Made by a program: the position numbers and the translations under genes. From Leisingera sp. ANG-Vp (GTDB lineage: Bacteria; Pseudomonadota; Alphaproteobacteria; Rhodobacterales; Rhodobacteraceae), in NCBI RefSeq assembly GCF_000813725.1, contig NZ_JWLD01000025.1:1-64000 (forward strand): a DNA stretch of 64,000 nt. Direction: 5' to 3'. Positions 52,758 to 60,769 of this stretch are shown here, in pieces. Numbering within the stretch: position 1 is the stretch's first letter; the number at the start of each line of letters is the position of its first letter. The notes under the pieces are model-generated. The model was not told the DNA's origin. It saw only the letters and a list, made by a program, of their open reading frames with translations, and ran no database searches.

Positions 52758-53299
52758 ATGGCCGCCAGCGCGGCATTCACCGCCGCGCTGAGCACGCCGC
52801 TGTTGTCGATTTCATAGACACGGGCCAGCCCCTCCGGCAGCGGATTGACTGCCCGCGCTAGCCGTCTCTGAACTTCTTCCGCGTCCTCCCGCCCGCGCGC
52901 TGTCAGACGCTCAGCCAGCACCTCGGGCCGGGCCGTTACCGACAGCACGATGAAGTCGCCAAACACCTCCTGCGCCTGCAGCAGCACAGCGCGCGACAGG
53001 TTCACGAGCACCCCGCCCGATCCTTCACGCAGCTTTTCAATGTCGCGGGGAATGCCGTAGTGCAGCCCATGCGCCTGCCAATGCAGGGCAAAGACACCGC
53101 TTTCGGCCAGTGCTGAGAACTCCGGCTCGCTGACCGGCTGATAATCCTCGCCGCCAGCCTCGGGTGCACGGGTGATCACCCGGCGCATCAGCCGCAGCTG
53201 AGGGCCAGAGACAGCAAGCGCAGACATCAGGCTGTCCTTGCCCACCCCGGAGGGGCCAACAACGGCTATGACCGGCCCTTTTTGCGAAGCCGTTCTCAT
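52739..53299 (-). CDS. phnN: Ribose 1,5-bisphosphate phosphokinase PhnN
   Basis: 186 residues, guanylate-kinase-like fold. Walker A is VVGPSGVGKDSLMSAL, and RVITRAPEAGGEDYQPVSEPEF matches the acceptor-binding region. It phosphorylates ribose 1,5-bisphosphate to PRPP, the final step of C-P lyase product salvage. Its start overlaps the stop of phnL by 4 bases (ATGA), so it is the last gene of phnG-H-I-J-K-L-N. Confidence 0.92.
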   Translation of the reverse strand: MRTASQKGPVIAVVGPSGVGKDSLMSALAVSGPQLRLMRRVITRAPEAGGEDYQPVSEPEFSALAESGVFALHWQAHGLHYGIPRDIEKLREGSGGVLVNLSRAVLLQAQEVFGDFIVLSVTARPEVLAERLTARGREDAEEVQRRLARAVNPLPEGLARVYEIDNSGVLSAAVNAALAAIQPERA

Positions 53300-53979
53300 G
53301 CCGCAGCCTTGGGCGAGAAACCGGATACATCCACGAAGCGGTCGCAGACCTGCGCCCGCGCTGCCTCGTCATGGAAGATGCCGATAATCGCTGCTCCGCG
53401 CGCCTTGGCGCCTTCGATCAGCCCCAGCACTGTGGCGCGGTTCTTCGCATCCAGGCTGGCCGTCGGCTCATCCAGCAGCAGCGCCGGATAATCATGGGCA
53501 AAGCCGCGCGCGATGTTCACCCGCTGCTGCTCCCCGCCCGAGAAGGTGGTGGGGCTGAGGCCCCAAAGCCGCTCCGGGATATTCAGCTGCGCCAGCAGCG
53601 ACGCCGCCTTGTCGCGGGCCTGTTCCACCGGCGTGCCCACGGCCAGCAGCGGCTCTGCCACCACATCCAGTGTGGCCACCCGCGGCACCACCCGCAGGAA
53701 CTGGCTGACATAGCCCAGGGTCTCGCGGCGCAGCGCCAGGATCTCGCGCGGCTGCGCCTTCGCCACATCCACACCGCCAACCACCACACTGCCGGAGGCC
53801 GCCAGGTAGTTGCCATAGATCACCCGCATCAGAGTGGACTTTCCCGCCCCGGAGGCCCCTATCAGCCCGGCACATTCACCCGGCTCGACGCTCAGGCTGG
53901 CGTTTTCCATCACCGGAATCACGGCGCTGCCCTGATTGTGCAGAGTGAAGCTCTTGCTCACATTTTTAAGTTCAATCAT
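53296..53979 (-). CDS. phnL: C-P lyase ATP-binding component PhnL
   Basis: 227 residues, ABC-type ATPase. Walker A GASGAGKST, signature FSGGEQQRVNIARG and Walker B LLLDEPTASLD are intact. PhnL is part of the C-P lyase nucleosidase/core complex rather than a transporter subunit; it aids release of adenine and formation of the ribose-phosphonate intermediate. It follows phnK by 10 bases and overlaps phnN. PhnL and PhnK are paralogous but form distinct subunits. Confidence 0.92.
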   Translation of the reverse strand: MIELKNVSKSFTLHNQGSAVIPVMENASLSVEPGECAGLIGASGAGKSTLMRVIYGNYLAASGSVVVGGVDVAKAQPREILALRRETLGYVSQFLRVVPRVATLDVVAEPLLAVGTPVEQARDKAASLLAQLNIPERLWGLSPTTFSGGEQQRVNIARGFAHDYPALLLDEPTASLDAKNRATVLGLIEGAKARGAAIIGIFHDEAARAQVCDRFVDVSGFSPKAAA

Positions 53980-53989
53980 CTCGCCACCC

Positions 53990-54760
53990 TCAGACTTGCA
54001 GCACGCTGGAGACCAGCAGCTGGGTATAGGCGTGCTGCGGATCGTCCAGCACCTGGTCGGTCAGACCATTTTCCACCACATGGCCGTCTTTCATCACCAT
54101 CAGCCGGTCCGCCAGCAGGCGCACCACAGCCAGATCATGGGTGACAATGATCGCGCTCAGCCCCATCTCACGCACCAGGCCGCGCAGCAAATCCAGCAAG
54201 CGTGCCTGCACCGAGACGTCCAGTCCCCCGGTGGGTTCGTCCATGAACACCAGCCGCGGACCGGTCACCAGATTGCGGGCGATTTGCAGGCGCTGCTGCA
54301 TCCCGCCGGAAAACGCGCTGGGGCGGTCGTCGATCCGGCTCTCACTGATCTCCACCCGGCCCAGCCAGTCGGCGGCACGTTCGCGGATGGAGCCATAGTG
54401 CCGGTCGCCCACGGCCATCAGCCGCTCGCCGATATTGCCGCCGGCAGACACCGACATCCGCAGCCCGTCGCGGGCATGCTGATGGACAAAGGCCCAGTCG
54501 GTGCGGCTCAGCATCCGGCGTTCCGGCTCGGACATGGTGACGGTATCCACCGGCCCCTCCGTGCGGGTGTCAAAGATCACCTCTCCCCGGTCCGGCGTCA
54601 GATGGCCCGCCAGGCTGTTCAGCAGGGTCGATTTACCTGACCCGCTTTCACCGACGATCCCCATCACCTCGCCGGGATAAAGATCAAAGCTCACATCCGT
54701 GCAGCCGATCCGTGCGCCATACATCTTGGCAACGTTCTTCACTTGCAGCAAAGGGGTCAT
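53990..54760 (-). CDS. phnK: C-P lyase ATP-binding component PhnK
   Basis: 256 residues, ABC-type ATPase resembling peptide-transport ATPases. Walker A GESGSGKST, signature FSGGMQQRLQIARN and Walker B LVFMDEPTGGLD. PhnK docks on the PhnJ face of the C-P lyase core. A GTG codon one position upstream is possible, but the ATG overlaps the phnJ stop codon in a TGATG arrangement and is preferred. It is the fifth gene of the phn operon. Confidence 0.92.
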   Translation of the reverse strand: MTPLLQVKNVAKMYGARIGCTDVSFDLYPGEVMGIVGESGSGKSTLLNSLAGHLTPDRGEVIFDTRTEGPVDTVTMSEPERRMLSRTDWAFVHQHARDGLRMSVSAGGNIGERLMAVGDRHYGSIRERAADWLGRVEISESRIDDRPSAFSGGMQQRLQIARNLVTGPRLVFMDEPTGGLDVSVQARLLDLLRGLVREMGLSAIIVTHDLAVVRLLADRLMVMKDGHVVENGLTDQVLDDPQHAYTQLLVSSVLQV

Positions 54761-55617
54761 CACGCTGCCTCCTCACTCAGGCGGCCGGAGTGGCCTGCCT
54801 CGCGCCGCGAACGGCAATAGTCCGTGTCAGAGCAGACAAACATCCGGTTGCCCGCATCATCCAGGATCACCTCATCCAGATAGCTGTGCTCGGAGCCGCA
54901 CAGGTCGCAGGCATGCTCGGCCTTGCTGGCCTCAAACGGGTAGTCCTCGAAATCCAGCGAGACGACCTGGGTATAGGGCGGCACCGCGTAGATGCGCTGC
55001 TCGCGGCCTGCGCCGAACAGCTGGATGGCCGCCATCTCCATCTTGGGGTTGTCGAATTTGGGGATCGGCGAGGGGTCCATGACATAGCGCCCTTCCACCT
55101 TGACCGGGTAGGCATAGGCTGTCGCGATGGCCCCGTGCTGGCTGATGTCCTCGTACAGCTTCACATGCATCAGCCCGTATTCCTGCAAGGCGTGCATCTT
55201 GCGGGTTTCGGTCTCACGCGGTTCCAGAAAACGCAGCGGCTCTGGGATCGGCACCTGATAGACTAGGATCTGGTCCTCGGTCAGCTCTGCCTCGGGAATC
55301 CGGTGACGGGTCTGGATGACGCTGGCCTTTTCCGTTTCCTCGGTGGTCTCTACTCCGGCCGTCTTTTCAAAGAACTTCCGAATCGAGACCGCATTGGTGG
55401 TGTCATCCGCCCCCTGGTCGATCACTTTCAGCGTATCATCCGGCGTCAGCGTCGCGGCGGAGACCTGCACCCCACCGGTGCCCCAGCCATAAGGCATCGG
55501 CATCTCGCGGCTGGCAAAGGGCACCTGGTAGCCCGGCACCGCCAGACCTTTGAGGATCGCCCGGCGGATCATCCGCTTGGTCTGCTCGTCGAGGTATGCA
55601 AAATTGTAGTCAGACAT
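54760..55617 (-). CDS. phnJ: C-P lyase catalytic subunit PhnJ
   Basis: 285 residues. PhnJ is the radical SAM enzyme that splits the carbon-phosphorus bond of ribose 1-methylphosphonate 5-phosphate, releasing methane when the substrate is methylphosphonate. The Fe-S cysteines appear in CDLC (Cys237, Cys240) and MFVCSDTDYC (Cys262, Cys268). Gly29 in LAVPGYQVPF is the counterpart of the glycyl-radical residue Gly32 of E. coli. Sequence elsewhere (GADDTTNAVSIR, PIPKFDNPKM) is strongly typical. It overlaps phnK by one base and is separated from phnI by 231 bases. Confidence 0.96.
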   Translation of the reverse strand: MSDYNFAYLDEQTKRMIRRAILKGLAVPGYQVPFASREMPMPYGWGTGGVQVSAATLTPDDTLKVIDQGADDTTNAVSIRKFFEKTAGVETTEETEKASVIQTRHRIPEAELTEDQILVYQVPIPEPLRFLEPRETETRKMHALQEYGLMHVKLYEDISQHGAIATAYAYPVKVEGRYVMDPSPIPKFDNPKMEMAAIQLFGAGREQRIYAVPPYTQVVSLDFEDYPFEASKAEHACDLCGSEHSYLDEVILDDAGNRMFVCSDTDYCRSRREAGHSGRLSEEAA

Positions 55618-55654
55618 GGCTTGGCCTCACTGCCTTGGCGGATTGTAAAATCGG

Positions 55655-55840
55655 GTGATAGAATTGAGCGAAGACACAGTCCTGAACATTGTTTCCGCCA
55701 TTTCCGGAACCGCGCTCATCGGCCTTATCCTGTGGTTGTCGCTGCGCAAGCCGACCCCAAGAAAACGCAACCACCCTTCCCGCAAGCGCCGCAGGGAACG
55801 CCGGGACAATGACCGGAATACTCCCCCGGACGTCTTCTGA
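55655..55840 (+). CDS. Small membrane protein ORF antisense in the phnI-phnJ gap
   Basis: 61 residues from a GTG with only a weak upstream GGCGG site. After a short acidic N-terminus there is one clear membrane helix (VLNIVSAISGTALIGLILWLSL), then a very basic tail (RKPTPRKRNHPSRKRRRERR). Third codon positions are GC-rich, as in real genes here. It lies on the opposite strand within the phn operon, exactly filling the gap between phnJ and phnI. No family is recognised. It may be a small regulatory or membrane protein, or a chance ORF. Confidence 0.45.
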   Translation: MIELSEDTVLNIVSAISGTALIGLILWLSLRKPTPRKRNHPSRKRRRERRDNDRNTPPDVF

Positions 55841-55848
55841 AGCGCAGA

Positions 55849-56949
55849 TCATTGTGCAGCCTCCCGCGCCGCCAGTGTCTCGGACAGCTCTGCTGCCTCG
55901 CGGCGCAGTTTGCGGACCAGCTCCAGCTCGGATTGAAAATCCACGTAATGCGGCAGTTTGATATGCTCCAGAAAACCCGTGGCCTGAATGTTGTCGGCGT
56001 GGCTCAGAACAAATTCCTCGTCCTGCGCAGGCGCGCCCAGATTGTCCTCGCCCAGCTCCTCCCAGCGCAGCGCCCGGTCGACCAGCGCCATGGCGATGGA
56101 TTTGCGCTCTGACTGGCCGAAAACCAGACCGTAACCGCGGGTGAACTGCGGCGGCACCGTCTTGGAGCCCTTGAACTGGTTCACGGTTTCGCATTCGGTC
56201 AGCTCCACCTCGCCGATCTCAATGGCAAAACCCAGTTCGGGGATCTCCATCTCCACCGGCACGGTGCCGATACGCAATTCACCGACAAAGGCGTGGTTGC
56301 GCGCGTAGCCCCGCTGGGTCGAGTAGGCCATACCGAGGATGAACCCCTCATCGCCGCGGGTCAGCGACTGCAGCCGCACCGCCCGGTCCGCCGGATAGGA
56401 CATCGGCTCGCGGGTCAGATCGCCTGGGACCGCATCCGAAGACGGCTCGCGTTCAATGATGTCTTCGCCCTGCAGGAACTCGGTGATGTGCGGTGTGGCT
56501 TCTTTGCGCGGCTTAGCAACCGGTGCGTCGGGCACTTCGCCCTCGGCGGCCAGTTTGAAGTCCAGCAGACGGTGTGTGTAATCGAACGTCGGTCCCAGAA
56601 CCTGCCCGCCCGGCGCGTCCTTGAAGGTCGCCGAAATCCGGCGGTCGCAGGCCATGTCACCGGTTTTCACCGCTTGCGAGCAGCCGAACCTCGGCAAGGT
56701 GGTGCGGTAGGCGCGGATCAGGAAGATCGCCTCGATCAGATCGCCGCGCGACTGCTTGATCGCCAGTGCCGCGAGATCAGGATCATAAAGCGAGCCTTCC
56801 GCCATCACCCGGTTTACCGCCAGACTCAGCTGCTCGCGGATCTGGGCGAGGGAAAGCTCAGAGACATTCTTGTCGCCACGGCGTTCCTCGGCCAGCCAGG
56901 CATGGGCGTTTTCGATGGCGCGTTCGCCGCCTTTCACTGCAACATACAT
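55849..56949 (-). CDS. phnI: C-P lyase core subunit PhnI
   Basis: 366 residues. PhnI is the nucleosidase subunit that displaces adenine from ATP with a phosphonate to make ribose 1-alkylphosphonate 5-triphosphate. Typical features include MYVAVKGGERAIENAHAWLAEERRG at the N-terminus, SLAQIREQLSLAVNRVMAEGSLYDPDLAALA and GYGLVFGQSERKSIAMALVDRALR. It is 4 bases after phnH and 231 bases before phnJ. It forms the PhnGHIJ core with the other subunits. Confidence 0.95.
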   Translation of the reverse strand: MYVAVKGGERAIENAHAWLAEERRGDKNVSELSLAQIREQLSLAVNRVMAEGSLYDPDLAALAIKQSRGDLIEAIFLIRAYRTTLPRFGCSQAVKTGDMACDRRISATFKDAPGGQVLGPTFDYTHRLLDFKLAAEGEVPDAPVAKPRKEATPHITEFLQGEDIIEREPSSDAVPGDLTREPMSYPADRAVRLQSLTRGDEGFILGMAYSTQRGYARNHAFVGELRIGTVPVEMEIPELGFAIEIGEVELTECETVNQFKGSKTVPPQFTRGYGLVFGQSERKSIAMALVDRALRWEELGEDNLGAPAQDEEFVLSHADNIQATGFLEHIKLPHYVDFQSELELVRKLRREAAELSETLAAREAAQ

Positions 56950-56953
56950 GTCC

Positions 56954-57538
56954 TCAAGCCTCCGCAGCTACTTGGGTTGACCGCGGCAGCGCAGCCACCT
57001 GCGAACCCGAGGTAAAGAAGAAATCCAGGCCGAGCGGATACAGAACCGCGTTGTCCTGAAACGCCGCCAGCTCCGGCAGCTGCATTTCTGCGGTGCCCTT
57101 GATGCCCGGCCCCCTGAGCTGTGCGTTTGGCGTGCCGAAACCAGGCACTTCGACAATCAAGGTGGCAGAACGGTCCGGATACTCCGGAGTGCCGGTGCGG
57201 AAGCGGGCCAGCGGCATCAGCGCTTCCCAGCTGCCAAGGACGAAATCTGCCTGCTCGGCCGCCACGATGGGCGCTCCGGTGTGGAACGCAAGCCAGGCAC
57301 GCACAGCCTCTGTATCGGCACCCGGCGCCAGAAACACACCGGTCTCCGGATCGCACAGCGTCAGCAGCAGGCACCCTGCGGCTGGGGAAATCCCCTCAGG
57401 CGGGGTGGCGCCGGTGATTTCCTGGACCTCGCCAGGGCGGGCCATCGCATTCATTGCAGCCCGGAATGCATGCGCCGAAGCCACCGGGGGATTGCTGAAC
57501 CCGCCTGCGTAGACGGCGGAGCTGGTTTGAAGGCTCAT
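56954..57538 (-). CDS. phnH: C-P lyase core subunit PhnH
   Basis: 194 residues. PhnH is a structural/PLP-fold-like component of the C-P lyase core without an obvious active site. Family features include YAGGFSNPPVASAHAFRAAMNAMARPGEVQ at the N-terminus and VEVPGFGTPNAQLRGPGIKG with LGLDFFFTSG near the end. Its start overlaps the phnG stop codon (TGATG). Second gene of the operon. Confidence 0.93.
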   Translation of the reverse strand: MSLQTSSAVYAGGFSNPPVASAHAFRAAMNAMARPGEVQEITGATPPEGISPAAGCLLLTLCDPETGVFLAPGADTEAVRAWLAFHTGAPIVAAEQADFVLGSWEALMPLARFRTGTPEYPDRSATLIVEVPGFGTPNAQLRGPGIKGTAEMQLPELAAFQDNAVLYPLGLDFFFTSGSQVAALPRSTQVAAEA

Positions 57539-57990
57539 CAGTCCTCTCCCCGGACCATGGTGAAAAACTCGACTTTGGTTGCCGCCGCTTTGGCTGCGCG
57601 CAGGTCCTTTTGGACCTGTCGCTCCGCCGCCAGCGGTGCAAGAACCGCATCCCGCAGAACTCCCGCGGCAGCGGTCTGCATCAGAGCGTCAACTTTTGCC
57701 GCGATCTCAGCTTTGGCCTTGCTGCGCCCCTGCACGTAGCCGTGTCCAACCGTGCCGTCCTCCAGCGACAAGGCGCAGCGGGTGACAGTCATCTCACCCA
57801 GATTGAACGGTGCCCCGCTGCCGCCCATCCGGCCGCGCACCATGACGCCGCCTGCCTCAGGTGCACGCAGAAATTCGCAAACGGGATTGGCGCCGCAGTC
57901 CTGCCACAGCTCGGTCAGCCGGGCCTCGTCAGCAGTGGCCAGCAGGCTCATCCAGCCTTTGCGGTCCTCTGCAGAAAAAGTGGTGTTCAT
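57538..57990 (-). CDS. phnG: C-P lyase core subunit PhnG
   Basis: 150 residues from MNTTFSAEDRKGW, 17 codons inside the maximal frame. The upstream part of that frame would cross the PhnF operator region, so it is not used. Features such as LRAPEAGGVMVRGRMGGSGAPFNLGEMTVTRCALSL and GHGYVQGRSKAKAEIAAKVDALMQ are typical of PhnG. It opens the phnG-H-I-J-K-L-N operon, facing phnF, with an AGAGG ribosome site 9 bases before the ATG. Confidence 0.93.
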   Translation of the reverse strand: MNTTFSAEDRKGWMSLLATADEARLTELWQDCGANPVCEFLRAPEAGGVMVRGRMGGSGAPFNLGEMTVTRCALSLEDGTVGHGYVQGRSKAKAEIAAKVDALMQTAAAGVLRDAVLAPLAAERQVQKDLRAAKAAATKVEFFTMVRGED

Positions 57991-58041
57991 TTGTCTAAGC
58001 CTCTTGGCCAGGTTGTCTACATTTACTATACAACTAGACAA
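57991..58041. promoter_or_regulatory. Probable PhnF operator array between phnG and phnF
   Basis: Three half-sites share one core: TTGTCTA at 57991-57997 and at 58013-58019, and its reverse complement TAGACAA at 58035-58041, spaced at exactly 22 bases (about two helical turns). A near-perfect palindrome GTTGTCTA...TATACAAC spans 58012-58034. GntR-family PhnF regulators bind such short inverted repeats, so this is the likely repression site of both divergent transcripts. Confidence 0.65.
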
Positions 58042-58097
58042 ATGTTATCTGAGTCGCCCCGGATGGCGCAATCCTCATCTTGTGAAAGTTCCGTGAC

Positions 58098-58811
58098 ATG
58101 CCCCGCACCCCCGTCTGGAAATCCATCGCTATTGCCCTGACTGATGACATTGCCCAGGGCCGCTACGAGACCGGCGGCAAACTGCCGGCCGAAGCGCAGC
58201 TATCGGCCCGCTTCGGAGTGAACCGGCACACCGTGCGCCGGGCTCTGGCAGATATGGCAGACCAGGGCCTGGTGCATTCCCGCCGCGGCGCAGGCGTGTT
58301 TGTGGCTGCAAAGCCAACAGATTACCCGATCGGAAAGCGGGTGCGGTTCCACCAGAACCTGGCACGGGAAGGGCGCAGCCCCGCCAAGCAGATCCTGACA
58401 CTGGAAACCCGGGCCGCCGCTGCCCCTGAGGCCAACGCACTGCAGCTCGATCCCGGAGACAAAGTGCATGTGTATGACGGGCTGTCGCTGGCGGACGGCC
58501 AGCCCATTGCACTGTTTCAGAGCATTTTTCCGGCCGGCCGCTTCCCCGGCATTCTGGATGCCTTGCAGGAGCAGCGCTCGGTCACTGCGGCCTTGCAGCA
58601 GTATGGGATCGAGGATTACACCCGCACCGAAACCCGGATAACGGCAAAGCTTGCCACTGCCACCCAGGCCCTGCACCTGAAAGTGGCGGAAGGCAGCCCG
58701 ATCCTGCGCACCACGGGCATCAATGCCGACCCGGCAGGCAGGCCAGTCGAATTCGGCCGCACCTGGTTTGCCGGCGACCGGGTTACTTTGACGGTCGGCG
58801 GCGAGAGTTGA
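58098..58811 (+). CDS. phnF: Phosphonate operon regulator PhnF (GntR/HutC family)
   Basis: 237 residues. The GntR winged helix (residues about 5-75: IALTDDIAQGRYETGGKLPAEAQLSARFGVNRHTVRRALADM) precedes a UTRA effector domain (about 90-235, with VHVYDGLSLADGQPIALFQS and ILRTTGINADPAGRPVEFGRTWF). It is divergent from phnG with a palindrome-rich gap and is the expected repressor of the C-P lyase genes. The ligand is probably a phosphonate or a pathway intermediate. Confidence 0.9.
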   Translation: MPRTPVWKSIAIALTDDIAQGRYETGGKLPAEAQLSARFGVNRHTVRRALADMADQGLVHSRRGAGVFVAAKPTDYPIGKRVRFHQNLAREGRSPAKQILTLETRAAAAPEANALQLDPGDKVHVYDGLSLADGQPIALFQSIFPAGRFPGILDALQEQRSVTAALQQYGIEDYTRTETRITAKLATATQALHLKVAEGSPILRTTGINADPAGRPVEFGRTWFAGDRVTLTVGGES

Positions 58812-58838
58812 AAGCAGGCGGGCCTGGCGGCCGGCGCT

Positions 58839-59882
58839 TCAACCGCCCCGCTGCATCTGTGCCGGGGTCGTCCCATAAGCGTTGCGGAAGCACTTGGAGA
58901 AATGGCTGGAGGCCTGAAAGCCGCAAGCCAGCGCCACATCCAGCACACTCATCTGGGTCTGGGTCAGCAGGAAATAGGCCCGGCGCAGCCGCAGCTGCAT
59001 GTAGTACTGTTTGGGGGTCACATTCAGCTGGCTGCGGAACAGCCGCTCCAGCTGGCGGGCGGAGATCCCTGCCTGCTTCGCCAGCACGGAGGGCGGCTGC
59101 GGCTCTTCCAGGTTTTGCTCCATGGCACCGATCACCGCCGCAAGCTTGGGGTTGCGCACCCGCGTCCGCACCGGGGCCACGGCACTGATGGTCCTCTGGA
59201 CCTCCTGGATCATGCCGTAATTCATGCTTTCCGCCACGCGTTCAGCGAAAGCCTGGCCGTGATCCTGTGCAATCAAATCCAGGAACAGGTCGATTGAGGA
59301 CACCCCGCCAGATGAGGTGCACCGGTCCCCCTCCGATACAAACTGCCTGTCGCTCAGTTCAACCTCCGGAAACATCTCCCGGAAACTGTCGCGAAACTGC
59401 CAATGCAATGTCGCAGGGGCCTTGTCGAGCAGCCCAGCATCCGCCAGCACAAAGGCTGCGGTGGCCAGCCCGGTCACCCGAACTGCGCCGCGGGCATGGC
59501 GGGACAGCCAGATGCTCAGTTTGCGGCTTTCCAGCTCTTTGGTTTGCCACCCGCCAACCAGCACGATGTCAGACGGATCCCGGCAATCGTCCAGGCTTTG
59601 CCCAGCTTCGGCAGGCATTCCCAAAGAAGAGGCCACTGGCCCCGCCTCGATGCTGCAAAGCACCCAGTCATACAGCGCTTCACCGCTGCAAAGATTGGCG
59701 TTTTCCAAGGTCTCCAGCGCCGAAACCAGCGACAGCAGGGAAAACCCGGGCAGCAGCACAAAATGGAACCTATGGCGCGCATTCTGCCGCTTGGAGGAAA
59801 GCCCAAAAGGATCCGCAGCCGCACTTCCGGAGAAGCGCGGCTGAGAGTTTTTCGGGCCGGAAGATTGATAGTCCGTCGTCAT
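58839..59882 (-). CDS. GlxA-type AraC-family transcriptional regulator with DJ-1/PfpI domain
   Basis: 347 residues. Residues about 35-215 form a DJ-1/PfpI-like domain (FHFVLLPGFSLLSLVSALETLENAN, DIVLVGGW, VTGLATAAFVLADAGLLDKAPATLHW). The C-terminal 100 residues are an AraC helix-turn-helix pair (PSVLAKQAGISARQLERLFRSQL, SVLDVALACGFQASSHFSKCFRNAYG). This layout is shared by GbdR-, CdhR- and ArgR-like regulators of quaternary amine and amino-acid catabolism. It is convergent with phnF and no target is adjacent. Confidence 0.88.
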   Translation of the reverse strand: MTTDYQSSGPKNSQPRFSGSAAADPFGLSSKRQNARHRFHFVLLPGFSLLSLVSALETLENANLCSGEALYDWVLCSIEAGPVASSLGMPAEAGQSLDDCRDPSDIVLVGGWQTKELESRKLSIWLSRHARGAVRVTGLATAAFVLADAGLLDKAPATLHWQFRDSFREMFPEVELSDRQFVSEGDRCTSSGGVSSIDLFLDLIAQDHGQAFAERVAESMNYGMIQEVQRTISAVAPVRTRVRNPKLAAVIGAMEQNLEEPQPPSVLAKQAGISARQLERLFRSQLNVTPKQYYMQLRLRRAYFLLTQTQMSVLDVALACGFQASSHFSKCFRNAYGTTPAQMQRGG

Positions 59883-59965
59883 GGCGCGCAGTCTGGCATG
59901 TCATAGCCGTTAGCGTAAGTGGCTTTCGCGCCGCACATGGCGCCCCTGCCCTGCTGCAAATCAGG

Positions 59966-60769
59966 TTACGGTGCCGCGTTGAAAACGAACAGCGCCTCGC
60001 CGTTGATCTGATAGCTGTTGATCAGAGCAGCCGCCTTGTCAGACACAAGCCATGCCTCCAGTTCCATCGCCAGGCCATTCTTAACATGGCCGTGCTTTTC
60101 AGGATTTACCGGGATGTAGGCGTATTGGTTGAACAGCACCGGGTCGCCGGAAAAGAGCAGCGCCAGGCCGCCCTTGTTGCCAAAGTTCAGCCAGCTGGCC
60201 CGGTCCGACATGATATAGGCGTCCATGCCCGAGGCAGTGTTCAGCGCCGCGCCCATACCAGCACCAACCGCGCGGTACCAAGGACCAAAAGTCTCTAGCG
60301 ACAGGCCCGCAGTCCCCCAAAGGCTCAGTTCCTTTTTGTGCGTGCCGCTGTCATCGCCGCGGCTGACAAAGGCCGCCTCTGCGCTGGCAATCTTCTGCAG
60401 CGCACCGGCCGCATCTTCAGCTTCCGCAATTCCGGCCGCATCATTTTCAGGACCTATGAAGACAAAGTCATTGTACATGATCTCTCGGCGGTGGGTGCCA
60501 TTGCCGCCGGCCAGAAACGCCTCCTCGGCTTTTTTCGAGTGCACCAGGATGGCATCCACGTCGCCCGCTTCGCCCAGGCGGATCGCCTGGCCAGTGCCGA
60601 CAACCAGCAACTGCACATCCAGATCCAGATCCTTCTTGATTTCCGGCAGCAGCACCTCTGCCAGGCCGGAATTGTGGAAGGAGGTGGTCACCGCCATCTT
60701 CATCTCTTCCGCCAAACCGGCCGTGGCCAGCACTGCAGTGGCAGCAGCAGCCAAAATCAAACGTTTCAT
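59966..60769 (-). CDS. tupA: Tungstate ABC transporter substrate-binding protein TupA
   Basis: 267 residues with a signal peptide (LILAAAATAVLATAGLAEE). The ligand-contact pattern is that of TupA: TTSFHNSGLAEVLLPE, GDVDAILVHSKKAEE, MYNDFVFIGPENDAAG and SRGDDSGTHKKE. It is periplasmic and binds tungstate, and possibly molybdate, for delivery to TupB. Its ATG overlaps the tupC stop codon, so the order is tupB-tupC-tupA. Tungstate could serve tungsten- or molybdenum-containing formate dehydrogenases. Confidence 0.9.
   Translation of the reverse strand: MKRLILAAAATAVLATAGLAEEMKMAVTTSFHNSGLAEVLLPEIKKDLDLDVQLLVVGTGQAIRLGEAGDVDAILVHSKKAEEAFLAGGNGTHRREIMYNDFVFIGPENDAAGIAEAEDAAGALQKIASAEAAFVSRGDDSGTHKKELSLWGTAGLSLETFGPWYRAVGAGMGAALNTASGMDAYIMSDRASWLNFGNKGGLALLFSGDPVLFNQYAYIPVNPEKHGHVKNGLAMELEAWLVSDKAAALINSYQINGEALFVFNAAP

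Noticed and set aside
55610-56194. 194-codon minus-strand ORF overlapping the end of phnI and the phnI-phnJ gap
   Set aside because: It is a different frame of phnI for most of its length. The plus-strand 61-codon ORF is the better candidate in the gap.
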